Source of the DNA: Acanthosoma haemorrhoidale
Taxonomy: Eukaryota > Arthropoda > Insecta > Hemiptera > Acanthosomatidae
Assembly: GCA_930367205.1 (NCBI GenBank)
Contig: OV884009.1
Coordinates: forward strand, 99,407,189-99,471,188
Length of the DNA stretch: 64,000 nucleotides
Reading direction: 5' to 3'
Shown: positions 47,171 through 58,144 of the stretch, in pieces
Numbering within the stretch: the stretch's first letter is position 1
Layout: each line of letters opens with the position of its first letter
Notes under the pieces: model-generated
The model's input: the letters and a program-made list of their open reading frames with translations, nothing else
Told to the model about the DNA's origin: nothing
Database searches by the model: none
Program-made: the position numbers and the translations under genes

Positions 47171-47867
47171 TGTTGTTTTTTTTCTCTCGCCATCTCTTTC
47201 CCACCCCACGAGTAGACTGTCGCTCCCTCCTTCATTACCTAATTAGGACTTACTTTGACGATGACTGTTTGGTAACGGGGATCGCTTGGTAGGAGTTCGG
47301 GACAGATTGAATTAAATCATGATGCTTCGTAAGGTTTGCGTTCGAGAGTAGGGGTGCCCCCGTTTCTCTTACCTCTATGCCCAGCTAGGGGGGTGGTGGC
47401 TCTTCTCATTCCATAGAGACAATACATCCTTGGTTCATACCTTTTTGAAAACTTTAAATCTCATCACGCTGCCTATATTTACAATCTCCTGCAGTTCAAA
47501 TCAGACTACTTCACTGCTTAATTTTTCCATTATTGGCTCTTAAATAGAGAAATTAAATGTTACGTAGCTTGTGAGCAGGTAATTGAGAAATCTTAAAAGA
47601 TAGCAAAATGTAAAAGTTGTCTTTCTTGGTGTTCTAACAAACAATTAATTACAATATCTTCACTTGTTAAGCACCAAGGATGCTTTTAAAGAGAAAAATG
47701 TTTGCTGGAGTGATTGGTGACCGTGTTTTTAAACAGTGCTGTTAGTAGCGTATTGCTTATTGCACCAGAACCCATATTTGTTTATCTGCATTAGATTACT
47801 GAGCACAAATATTTCATAACCTCATTTAATACCTGATTAAATATCATATTAGGTATAAATATTTTAA
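47171..47867. other. No recognised features
   Basis: Moderately AT-rich. No frame, repeat or RNA was recognised between the two copies of the compound repeat. Confidence 0.4.
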
Positions 47868-48118
47868 TAATGTGATTATTATTAATATAATCTTGACCCA
47901 CTAAAGTAATGGCTAGTGTCTCAGCCGTCAGATGGCACAACATATTCTGGACTGTATGACCTCATCAAACAAAAACTTATTAAGAAGGTTCTGGGTTCCA
48001 ATCGTTATTTTTGTTTTCTCCTTTGCCAATAACTAGTAAAATGTGCAAATGTGCTTCAATTTCCTTCCATTTAAAATATTATAAAAACTTCTTTATTGTG
48101 ATCAAATTACAATCTGCC
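47868..48118 (+). repeat. Compound SINE-like repeat, copy b
   Basis: Diverged partner of 46612-46862, about 1256 bp downstream in the same orientation. It retains the box-A-like and box-B-like blocks and carries a longer piece of the reversed LINE-tail terminus. Confidence 0.65.
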
Positions 48119-48215
48119 TTATTGGGCAATAAGTAATTGTGATAAATGTTCTTATTCATACAATATTTACAATTTTCATTCACTTGCTCATTCATACAGT
48201 ATACATTTAAAATAA
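48094..48215 (-). repeat. LINE-tail repeat, reversed short copy 3
   Basis: CTTCTTTATTGTGATCAAAT, ATTGGGCAATAAGTAATTGT and CATTCACTTGCTCATTCATA are the reverse complement of the AT-rich back half of copies 1 and 2. It overlaps the end of the compound repeat. Confidence 0.7.
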
Positions 48216-48427
48216 GCTTCAACTGCTTGCGCTGAACCTGCGCAACCTATATGCGTCTCTTAGGTGCAGGATCATTCTAATTTTTTTCATTTCATTGGCA
48301 TATTTGAGCACTTGGACCATACCGTCCAGCGCTACCCCTATTCTGCATTAGAGATATGCTGGTTACATAAGGTAGGATAAATATGAGACAAGCTAGGCTA
48401 TCCTACACCTAGAGGTATTTGAAATTG

Positions 48428-48745
48428 AAACTTCTTTATTGTGAGGTGCATACGTTTCTCCAATCATGTCCTGAGCGTATGTGGCTCTTGCGATCTTGGT
48501 CAGCCTCCGCTGGCTCGTATCCGGTGACACGGCTGTCGGAGGAGCGTGGGGGAATTCCCAAAACTCCACTTCCTCTTTCGCATGCGAGGGAGGTGGCAAC
48601 CATGTGGATTTGGGAGGCCTCTAGGCTGTAAATACTGTATGAATGAGCGAGTGAATGCAGATTGTAAATATGGTATGGATCAGAACATTTACCACAATTA
48701 CTAATTGCCTAATAAGGCAGAGTGTAATTTTAGCACAATTAAAAT
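48428..48745 (+). repeat. LINE-tail repeat, copy 4
   Basis: The longest copy without adjoining LINE coding sequence. It starts AACTTCTTTATTGTGAGG and ends AGCACAATTAAAATG, so the ends are roughly inverted repeats (TTTATTGTGA against a decayed TCACAATAAA). The GC-rich block CTTGGTCAGCCTCCGCTGGC to CGCATGCGAGGGAGG is well preserved. Confidence 0.75.
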
Positions 48746-49727
48746 GTTTCAATAATATAAATAAATTCTTAATTCAGTGGGAAATTAAATTAGGGTCATC
48801 ACGTGTACAAAAACTTATTCAATATTCCCTTATATCCTATTGTCATTTTTGTTCACTTTCCTGATTTATATACTTACTTTGCATTTAATCATATTATTAT
48901 ATATAATTGTAGGGCTCCTAAAAACTACCGGGGTTTCCCCTCAAATACACAGTCCGTAAATAACAAACATATTAACTAATTAGTTGAGCAGGGATGCCAT
49001 ACAATAGGGATATTGACTTAGGAGGTCAAATACTGACCGATCACCATACGTTGCGGATTTGCAATTTCAATCGAAGGGGATTTGCGATGGCGGCCTTAGT
49101 GGATAACGGACAGCGACGTGAGTGCGTTGTTGATCAACCAACACTACGCAACTACCACTCACTCAAATGCCTGGCTTTTAGCAACAACAAATGTCGGCGA
49201 TTCAGCTCGAATTGTTTAATTATTACTTTTATCAGTGCCAATGTTTTATTCCTTTTCTCGATTATCTTATCCTTGCCAAATTTCCTTATAAGGACCATCA
49301 TACAAACAACTTAGAGAACAGCTTATTGTGCTCGAACTTGGAACGCGAGACACCAACTTAACCCTCATGGGTGAATCATTTCAGTTTAATCTTAGTTTAG
49401 GTATCGCTTCGATAAATTGTGAAAACGGTTTTTACATCGATTCGAAATTACTGCATTAAAAGTGTCTCCCATGTGGTGTACATTACCAATAGGCACAAAC
49501 ATAATTGGCGACAAATTATTAACGCTTTATTAATTTTTATGCCAACTCTTGTTCATGAGCAATTATTCGTTAGCTTGATAAATATTTTAACATATTCTTT
49601 GAAATAGAAAATCGTGGCAGGATAATATAGATAGGCTTATAGTTTTTCTCAAATAAATTTTCCAAATGGCATTCCTTGTTGAAACCCTTTATGAGATACG
49701 GTTTCTATGACAGCTGAGTATTTACAA
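48746..49727. other. AT-rich DNA, unrecognised frames only
   Basis: A 106-codon plus-strand frame (48994-49314) lies in a less AT-rich patch and ends with a hydrophobic stretch (ITFISANVLFLFSIILSL). It has no recognised family, and I regard it as unsupported. Confidence 0.4.
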
Positions 49728-49870
49728 CCAATAAACCACTGGAATATATAATACTCTAAAAGTAGTGACAATTATGTCTTTGTTGTAGCCAATATCGCCT
49801 ACATTCCTTTCTCAAAAACTACTAAATTGTTTTGTTAAAACAATTGTTGTAAAAACAATTAAATTGTGCA
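49728..49870 (+). repeat. Direct repeat unit left of the Tigger relic
   Basis: Shares ACAATTATG, AGCCAATATCGCCTACA, TTCTCAAAAACTAC and AATTGTTTTGTTAAAA with 51221-51375 in the same orientation. A dispersed or duplicated repeat, type unknown. Confidence 0.6.
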
Positions 49871-50268
49871 CACACAGATACAATTAATTTAATAGGCAGA
49901 AAAAAAATGCTATATTTTTCTGTATGCCTTTTACTGAGTATGAAATATAGATATAATCAACATTTATAATACCTATTTAATTTAAAAATAATACTTTGGT
50001 ACTAAGGAAAGCCACTCAAGAAACAAATCTGCAAAAATAAAGGTATAACAGATATCTGGATCGTGTGTGCGTATGACTGTTTAAATTGGATGTATATTGC
50101 ACATTATTTGTTAAAAAGTCTTTTATTTTTCACCTACTGCCAACTGCCAAACAGCTGAAAAATATTTACGTTGTATAGTATGTATCTTAAATGTGAAATG
50201 AAATTGTATGTATGACATGTTATTCACTTAATGCTGCTGCTACGTTCGGCAGCGGAGGGTTATTTATA

Positions 50269-51201
50269 CAGAAGAATCCCGAAAATTCGTATTGTCAAGG
50301 GACTGACAGTTTGGTACGAGTTATCGGGAATACCAATTATCGGGAGTACAAAATTAAAAAACATATTAATGCAAACATGTATGTATTAAGAAGTATGTAC
50401 AATGTATTAAGGATAAAAACTATGCAATGAACACTGCTTAATACTAAACTAAACAATAAACAATACATGGAATAAAAATTTCTACATACATATATTCTAG
50501 AATAAATAAAAACCAATCGTTTGTACGAATCCGTAATTTTGTTTTGACGCAATCCTTGCAGACGGGTATTGTCAATTCCTTTGTATATTTCCTCCAGCGG
50601 GTACATTTGAATTCCTTACTTGCGCGAACCAATTTTTTAAGTTCTCTTCAAGTTGTGGGTAATCACCAGTCTTGAAGAGTTTTACTTTGCTGCATGATGT
50701 CTGGTAAGTGATTTTGTCCTTGTTCTTTAGGATTGATGTGATCGTGGAACGAGGGACGTTGAAACGCTTGGATACGTCATCTTAAAGCCACTGGCCACGG
50801 CGTTTATGATTTGTTGTTTCTATTTAATACAGAGGAATAACTTTTTTCGGAGGCATGGTAACGTGTCACAACGATAACGAAAACGGGACTGAATTGTAAA
50901 AACGAAAGAAAAGCTTAGTACAATTCCTAAAACTTTCTCTCTCTCCTCTCCTTATTTCCTTTCAGTAAAAAGAGTACGAATGACATATGGGATTTCATAG
51001 AAAACATTTATCTCGCACTCATTCTGCTCTCTGGTCTCTCGCTGTCCACTTTGCCTTTCTTGAAACAGTACGAGTTAACGAGGTTTTTAAGCTGGAAATG
51101 CGTATTATAGGACGTTTTAAGTAACCTGGAGCATAAAAATAATACGAATTACCGAGGGGACTGGATTGTTTTTATACCACTTACCGGGATTTTCTCTAGG
51201 G
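50269..51201 (-). mobile_element. Tigger/pogo-type DNA transposon relic, internally deleted
   Basis: The ends can be aligned as degenerate inverted repeats: CAGAAGAATCCCG...CGTATTG on the left, and CCCTAGAGAAAATCCCGG...GTAT read inward from the right. A TA dinucleotide sits at both outer edges (50267-50268 and 51202-51203), as Tc1/mariner-superfamily elements require. Inside is a broken transposase N-terminus. At about 0.93 kb it is far shorter than an autonomous element of about 2.4 kb; the DDE catalytic half is gone. Confidence 0.65.
50480..50856 (-). pseudogene. Tigger-type transposase DNA-binding remnant
   Basis: The minus strand from ATG 50856 starts MPPKK and, after stops, gives DDVSKRFNVPRSTITSILKN, typical of the CENP-B/Psq-like N-terminal helix-turn-helix of pogo/Tigger transposases. 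PQLEENLKNWFAQVRNSNVP follows, the start of the second CENP-B-type DNA-binding domain. At least three stops interrupt it. No catalytic domain is present. Confidence 0.7.
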
Positions 51202-51220
51202 TAGATTCACCCCCTAGATT

Positions 51221-51375
51221 CAACCAATAAGGATTCAATTGTATATAACTCTCAGGTAGTAACAATTATGGCTTATGGCTTCCAATATAAGTAGGCAGCC
51301 AATATCGCCTACAGTAAAACTATTTTGATTTCTCAAAAACTACTTAATTGTTTTGTTAAAAACAATTAAATTATA
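51221..51375 (+). repeat. Direct repeat unit right of the Tigger relic
   Basis: Partner of 49728-49870, about 1.5 kb downstream. An extra stretch (GGCTTATGGCTTCCAATATA) is present relative to the left unit. Confidence 0.6.
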
Positions 51376-54300
51376 TCTAACCACTAAAAATCTTTCTTTC
51401 GAAAAAATAGTAAATTGTAAATAGCTAAAATAAAGACATAAAAATTGTTATTACTGGCTTATATATTTATTTTATAAATAGCTTCTTGGCTGGACATGAA
51501 ATACTGGAAATTTTATCACTAAAAAAATGGACTGACAATCACTTTCGATTTTTTTTCCATTCTCTCCGATATTGTTCTTGAATAAAAACAAAAAATTAAA
51601 TATAGTGTTTCGAGTTATTACAAAAGATTCCTTTACGATTTGAGATGAATTGAATAATTGTTACCACTACTATCGTAAAGACACAGATAGGCAAACAAAA
51701 ACTTTACCTGAAAGAAAGAAGTACCTCTCCCCCGTGTTAGTCATCATAATCTCTAGCCCATTGTATTTAGACAATTCTAGTTGATATTTTTACAATCCTG
51801 TAATACGTGGCTAGCAAACGTACAGCCTTTAAATTATTTTTTGTATTCTCTGAGTTTTTGTGGCAATGATTACCAATAAAAGTTTCTTTAGCTTCCTAAA
51901 AAAACAACAAAAAATACGGGCCAACATAACGACACAGCCTGCAAGACTGTGGTGTCATGCGTTACTGTATCCTAGCGCAATAGCCGGGGATCTCTCCACT
52001 AATGTCGGATTAATGCACCAGAAACAGCACTAATTGAAATTTAAAGCTATAAAATTATTTCATAACAAGTGGTTCTAAGGATCAGTGGTCTTGGTTATAA
52101 ATTTCTGTTATATTCGTTGAAAAAGTGGTCCAAGATAAGGAAAATCTGCGATTTAAAGAAACTCCTTTTTTCCAGCTGCCGTATGTTTTCAAATAATATT
52201 ATGGACCAACTTCAGCAAGTTTAAAAATTTGTTTATTACACTTGTTAAAGTTGTTTGGTTAGTAACGAATCATTTTCTACTTCCATTTTTTTTTTTTATT
52301 AATACTCATGATCATAATTATTTTTTTAAATGTATTGATAATATTAGCTCAATCTTACCCGTAATTTTTTTTTCCTAAACATTTCTAAATAAAAAACAAA
52401 CGTTTATTAAACTTTGGAATGCATACCTATATTATTCACATATGTTTCTATTTTGGATTGCTTGAGATTCAGTCTTTTCCAAAACATTATTTTTATTATC
52501 AATTCATTAATAGTCAATGTTTCACTTTTTCAGCAATCATGCCGCCATAAGTAATGTGTGATGATTCTTGAACAGGCCAAACGTAGACTTTAGACGATGT
52601 ATTGACAATAAACAGAATTTTTTGGAGAAACCGAGGTTTAAGCCAATATCCGTACATCGGCGAATGTACCTTTTTAAGAAATAACACTCTGGAAATAATA
52701 TTATATTATTTCATTTTTTTTTTATATCAGTATTTCTGACAAAAAAAAAAATGGCCAAGTATGTAATTAGAAAATTAAATTTTTAGGATATAATTAATTT
52801 TTATAATGCATTGTTTTTAGTTTCAACCTATCATTTTATCACACTTGAAGCTGTAGCAAAACTAATTTTATATTTTAAATGGTTATTTAGGAACATCTGG
52901 TAGAAAATTACCATGTTGTATAAGGTTTGGAAACACTAAGTTACATTTTTTTTAAATGTTTCAATGTTATAATAGTTTTTGTGTATTGTTTACCTAATAC
53001 ATTATGAGGCTGATTACTTATTTTGATTCACTTATTCAAATGTAGCCACAGTAGCTTGTATGTATTGTAGTACTTGAATAGTAAAGATATTAGGATTCTG
53101 TGACAATCCACCGGAAAATTAAAAAAACGCTTGGCTTTAACGTTTGCCAGGACTTTGAGGGAAGAGAACTAAGCACTTGTAAGTTTCACTGTCTCAGTTG
53201 CTGTTCCTCTAATTTGTCAAAGAGCGCTGAGATGCCAGCACTTGAAGCAACACATCACGGATGGGGAGATGTGTTTGAGGATTAACTACAAGCATTAGGC
53301 GAGGTTAAAGTGTGAGAAAACCATCACATTGTCACTATAGTATGTGAGCTGTATGGAACAGCATTGTAAACAGTAAGTAACAAATATAATAGGAGATGTA
53401 TGCCTGTAGCAAATAATTAATTGATGACAAAACTTTACTACTCTTTTGTGGGCTCCTGTTATTATGAGCATAATTGTGGCATCAAATGGAATTGCTATAC
53501 AAAATATTAAAAAAAAAAGCTGGTTTTATTTTTTCATTGTAAGGGTATCAAACAAAATCCATTCAAAATACCATGCGTAAAAAAAAAACAGTGGTCGTGT
53601 TAAAGTTGCAAACGACAGTTTAAGGGCTTAATGTAATTGTACCTTGAAAACACAAGGTTCGTGACATCTGGGAATGTCAGTAATAAGGAACGGATTACTG
53701 ACGAATTATGTTATTTTTGGGTAAAAATATTGATTTTTTTTCATTAAAGTAAGGGAAAATTTTGTAAATGAGCCTTTAACATTGTTTTTTTTATTGTTAA
53801 TGTGTCATTTTATATTTTTTTTTACAGACCCCTTTATTAATTTTTTACATATTTAACATGTTATAGATCCTACAATAATTTCAATCTATCAACTAAAGTT
53901 GCACTTTGAGCTTGTATCTACTGTAATTCTGCTGTACATAATGCAAAGCTTTTTGATAATTTAATAAATTATGGGGGTCACCTTAAGGATGATTGTAATT
54001 TATACTAACTTAGAGTCCTGATAAAAACTAACTTGGTAGCCACCTGCATACCTCCTAAATAAATTTGTTCATTAAATGACAGGTTAAATGAATTACTGTA
54101 ACTATAAATTGGTTTTTGGGAGATAGGCTTCGGATGATGAAAATCGTTTATATAAGTTTATTAATGAAAATGTTTCGAGATGATATGGGTGCCTACACGA
54201 GGTCATTGCGTGACAAGAAGGATGGTGTAACCAACCACAGTGCATTATCTCATTTTATACTCACGGCTGACAATGAGCTCACTATATTATAATCATACTT

Positions 54301-54470
54301 TAAAAAGACATGATCAAAAAGTTTAATCAAATGATAAAACAATAAATCATTCATAATCAAGTCGTGGTCATTATTTTGACACCCTACTCAAAATTGTAGA
54401 CAAATAATTTGCATTTGATTATTAACTAATTAATAATTTGAAGACAATCACGTTTTATGGAAATTACCAT
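51376..54470. other. AT-rich DNA without recognised genes
   Basis: Long A/T-rich tracts with several homopolymer runs. A frame near 53100-53285 lies in a slightly GC-richer patch but lacks an ATG start and known motifs. Confidence 0.45.
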
Positions 54471-55357
54471 AGTCGGGTCGTCACGAGGGGGTGGCTAATT
54501 ACCCTAGCCCTAGTGACGAAGTGAGGGTTAATTAGGCTATGACCTGGACAATTGCTTCATGACGGGTTTCACTACTATTTGACTCCATATTTGATAGGTA
54601 TGTACCCGGACCGTGCACTATGTTCAGGAGAAGAGGTATAGGGTAGGTAGTTTATGTGGTCTTGGAATGACCAAGAATTCACACTCGGTATCTGAGGGTA
54701 GGCGAAAACCGTCCGGATCCCAAAGGCGATTGTGGACCGAAGAGAGGCAGACTGGATTGCCGTGGGAGACACTACTAGGTAAAGTTTATAGGGCCACGGC
54801 AGCCTTCGTCCGCGAGGGAGAGGCCTCTCCCAAGGAGTAGCTAGTTTTAGCGAGAGGGAGGCAGAGAATCCCACTAGAAAAGTGTGGGGTCTGAATAGAT
54901 CGGACTAAAACATTGCGAGGTTAGGAAGACAGATGTAGAGGTCTTCATAAATGAGAAGCCCAAATATAGAAACATCAGTGCAGCTGCAAGTACCAATCAG
55001 AGAGCCGTAGGTAGAATGAATTATTGGCTAAAACTAAGGGGTATATATAGCCCCCAGTAACCAATGATCTGGGGTCTTATTCTGACCAACCAAACCGCAG
55101 GATTGCGGTGACGCTAGACTGTTCTAGACCGGGACCCACCCACGCCTGGGTCGCTACCTGACTTCAAGGGCCCCTGACTAGTTTTTTTGCAGCTGCGTCT
55201 TTTATTGTTTACAATATTTACACTGGTATGATTTATGGTTATGTAATGTTATTTACATTTGTTTAAATTAATTTACAACATATTATGACCAATTTACAAT
55301 ATATATACAATAGAGGAGTATAGGGTGATTTATCTTATGTAGTTAGCGGTCGCTACA
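54471..55357 (-). mobile_element. Second, older solo LTR of the CsRn1-like group (887 bp)
   Basis: On the minus strand it begins TGTAGCGACCGCTAAC and ends GACCCGACT, related to the termini of the complete element. It shares the TCACCCTATACTC block about 35 bases in and the CACTTCGTCACTAGGGCTAG and GAGTCAAATA blocks near the end. The last base is mutated (A for T in plus sense). ACCAT before and ACTAT after may be a decayed 5-bp target duplication. The middle is longer than in the 637-bp LTR and GC-rich. Open frames within it are incidental. Confidence 0.75.
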
Positions 55358-56954
55358 ACTATATTTTTCATGTATTATTAACATCAAATAGAGGTTAGCT
55401 TATAATTTTATGTCTCTAGTTGGAGAGAGAAAACCAGAACAGACAGGTGAAAAGATCATGATTTCTGGTTTAAAATACAATACTTTATAAGGAAAATGAC
55501 CGAAGCTGTCCCTATCGAATGTTGCCCTTCTGATCGTTATCAAGATGATAAAAAAATGATGCTGATTATATGGTGTGTAGGACGGGTGTGAGAAGTGGAG
55601 GAATATTTTAAAGGAACCCTCTGAACATTGAAAGTAGGTCATTCATTTTATAGGACTTGGCTACACCTTCCCCTGGGAAATTTCTAGTACTAGCGGTCCT
55701 TACTCGGCCTTTTCACTTTAAACCACGTCTCCCTATTCAACTAATAGATATAACATGAAAATGATTCACTAGATTTTTAAATATTTCTTTAAAAAAAAAA
55801 AAAAACTAAATCCTCAACTAAAAAAAATAAGTAAGGCTATTGATTGATCTGCATGGTTTATATTTGTGGTTTGATAAATCACAGAATGAATGCTAAAAAT
55901 AGTTTCTCTAATGTCGTCCGTGTTTCTCAACATTTCAGTTATTTCTAGTCACAGCTCATCAAATATTCTACTTGTTCTAATAATCGAGGGACCTAAAAAT
56001 AATGCAAGGCAGAAAAACCGAACCAAATAAACATTTTTCAAAGGAATCACACAAATTGATTTTTAAAGATTACTTTAAGATAAATATTTCTATTAACATT
56101 TAGAAACTATTCACTGTGATCAAAGCAGCTGAAGACGTTTTTAGACCCATACTAAATTATATAATATTTAGATGAAGAATAACAAATTTTAGCAAGTGAA
56201 AACTAAGTAATGTTGATCAAATCAATCACTTGCCAATGTATTTAGCTTTACTGGATTTTGATTATTATTAACATGTTTATTTGAAAAATTACTTGCACAA
56301 AATTATGAATTGGAATGAAATAATTCATTGATACTTATATAAAATTTACATTAAATACGTAATTTAATGTACATTTAAATGTATCTACGTTAAATTAAAA
56401 TAATGTACATGTTATCGCACTTGTTTTATTGCATAGCCTCAAACATGTCAACGCATATTTTCACCTTAGTACAGTTTGGCCTAATATATTAATCCTCGTT
56501 ATGTGACGAGAGTAGCCTGTATGTTAATACGATATAAGCGTAATGTAGCCTCGGATGAAACAAGCCCGAGGTTGTGCTATATTGTATAAAAAGCAACTAG
56601 GTCAGCTACAAATTGTCCCATTTCCTTACTAACCATGTTCTCCTGCAACATTTGTGCACTACCATCTACAAAATTAATGCTAACAAAATAAATGTTGAAT
56701 AAAAACATTGAGTAATAAATTATGATTCATAAATAAAATGAAGGTTGCAAAGAACATTGGGGGGGGGGGGGGGAGATAAAACAAACGTACTAGTTTGAAG
56801 ATTAAGCATCAACAAACAAGACCATTAACGTTTTACGTAAAATTACACCTTAATTTCAATTTATCTAAAAATTCCATTTTTTAAACAAATCTTTTCCATT
56901 ACTTTGTTTTATAGAGAAGGTTCTAAAGAAGCAAGAGACAGTTTTCTAACATTT
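55358..56954. other. AT-rich DNA, nothing identified
   Basis: A patch at 55400-55740 is less AT-rich and carries an unrecognised 80-codon minus-strand frame. The rest is AT-rich without features. Confidence 0.4.
56759..56773. repeat. Poly-G run
   Basis: Fifteen consecutive G residues, unusual in this AT-rich setting. The length may be unreliable in the assembly. Confidence 0.9.
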
Positions 56955-57095
56955 CTTGTAAAACAATTTTATTATGATAATATTACAATCTGCCTCATTG
57001 GGTAATAAGTAATTGTCTCCCTAATCCACATGGTTGTCACCTCCCTCGCATGCGAAAGTCGGAGTCTTGGGAAGTCCCCCACGTTCCTCGGTCAG
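56955..57095 (-). repeat. LINE-tail repeat, copy 5, interrupted by the BEL element
   Basis: Reverse complement of the tail repeat: ATTACAATCTGCCTCATTGG, ACATGGTTGTCACCTCCCTC, GCATGCGAAAG, CTTGGGAAGTCCCCCACG. An internal deletion joins the AT-rich and GC-rich halves. The repeat stops exactly where the BEL 5' LTR starts. Confidence 0.75.
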
Positions 57096-57985
57096 TGTTG
57101 GGTCCCAACTATTTTTTTATTATTTTTTTTCACTCACGTAATTATAACGATTAATTTTATTTTATTTGTTAAAAGAAAAAAAAAAAGACAAGGTTGTATT
57201 ATTTGTTGTATTGATATGCATAATTAGTAATTAAGGTTGTTTACGTCTAAGCAAGTGATAAGGTGACCTCTAATGCGATCGGCAATTGTTTTGGCATGGC
57301 GGATCAACTCCGATCGTCATCTAATTACTGGCTCAGTTCCCTGAAAGTTGTGAACGAAGAAGGACGCTTGGAAATTTGTTGATTGATGTTGACCCCAGAT
57401 TCACCCTACTTCTTCATCGCTGACTGTACACCGGACATCCACCACCCACCCACGCTCCCCATTGTTTGGAGAGTGAACATCGAGAAGAATTTTTCTTCTC
57501 CACTTTGGGATCTCCGGTAAGCGGTTATTTTGATAGTACACACACCAATTATCTCCAGATTCAGCTCACATCATCCTTTCACTTGCAAAGAATAGAATAT
57601 TATTGACTTTTGGTGATTGACACTGTTAAATTTAGTAAATATAGGATTTAATTAATTTTTATTTATACTAAAGCGTAAAGACATTTATATTTTTGTTATC
57701 TATGTTTCTTTCATTTTATTTTTAGATTAATAACCCCGTTACTAACATTACTTTTTTTTTGTTTATATATATACGATTATTACATATGTATTGCCAGTTT
57801 ATAATTTTAGTTTTTTTTTTGTATAATCTTTCCTCAATTATATTTTGTGTAAACAATCTTGTTTTTTGTTGTTTTTCTGGGAAAATGCAGGCATCCATTC
57901 TTGTACTTTTTTTCTGAATTTCACAGCCGGTAATTTGCAAGGGACAGAAGTTCGGCGACGTAATTTACTAGCCCCTTCTTCCACA
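57096..57985 (+). repeat. 5' LTR of the BEL/Pao element
   Basis: Starts TGTTGGGTCCCAACTA, itself a near-palindrome. Positions 57096-57621 recur at 63475-64000 without indels. The right edge is inferred from a CA shortly before the primer site and could be 57983-57990. A GTAAGC donor-like site lies near 57515. Confidence 0.85.
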
Positions 57986-57990
57986 TCTTT

Positions 57991-58007
57991 TGGTCCTCCG
58001 GGCCGGA
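57991..58007 (+). promoter_or_regulatory. Primer-binding site resembling tRNA-Tyr
   Basis: TGGTCCTCCGGGCCGGA matches the complement of the 3' end of animal tRNA-Tyr (TGGTCCTTCGAGCCGGA) with two mismatches. It follows the LTR and precedes gag by about 140 bp. Confidence 0.6.
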
Positions 58008-58144
58008 TATTGTGATTCAGAAAAAAAAGTAATTGTATTTACAACATTCCGTCTTGATCCTTTTATATAATCATCTTCCCACTCACAAGATTTGTTTATT
58101 TTAATTGGTATTTTATTTGTTTATTGATAAATTCTGCCATCAAC

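Noticed and set aside
48994..49314. 106-codon frame ending in a hydrophobic stretch
   Set aside because: No family or gene context; the composition of its second half is that of AT-rich noncoding DNA.
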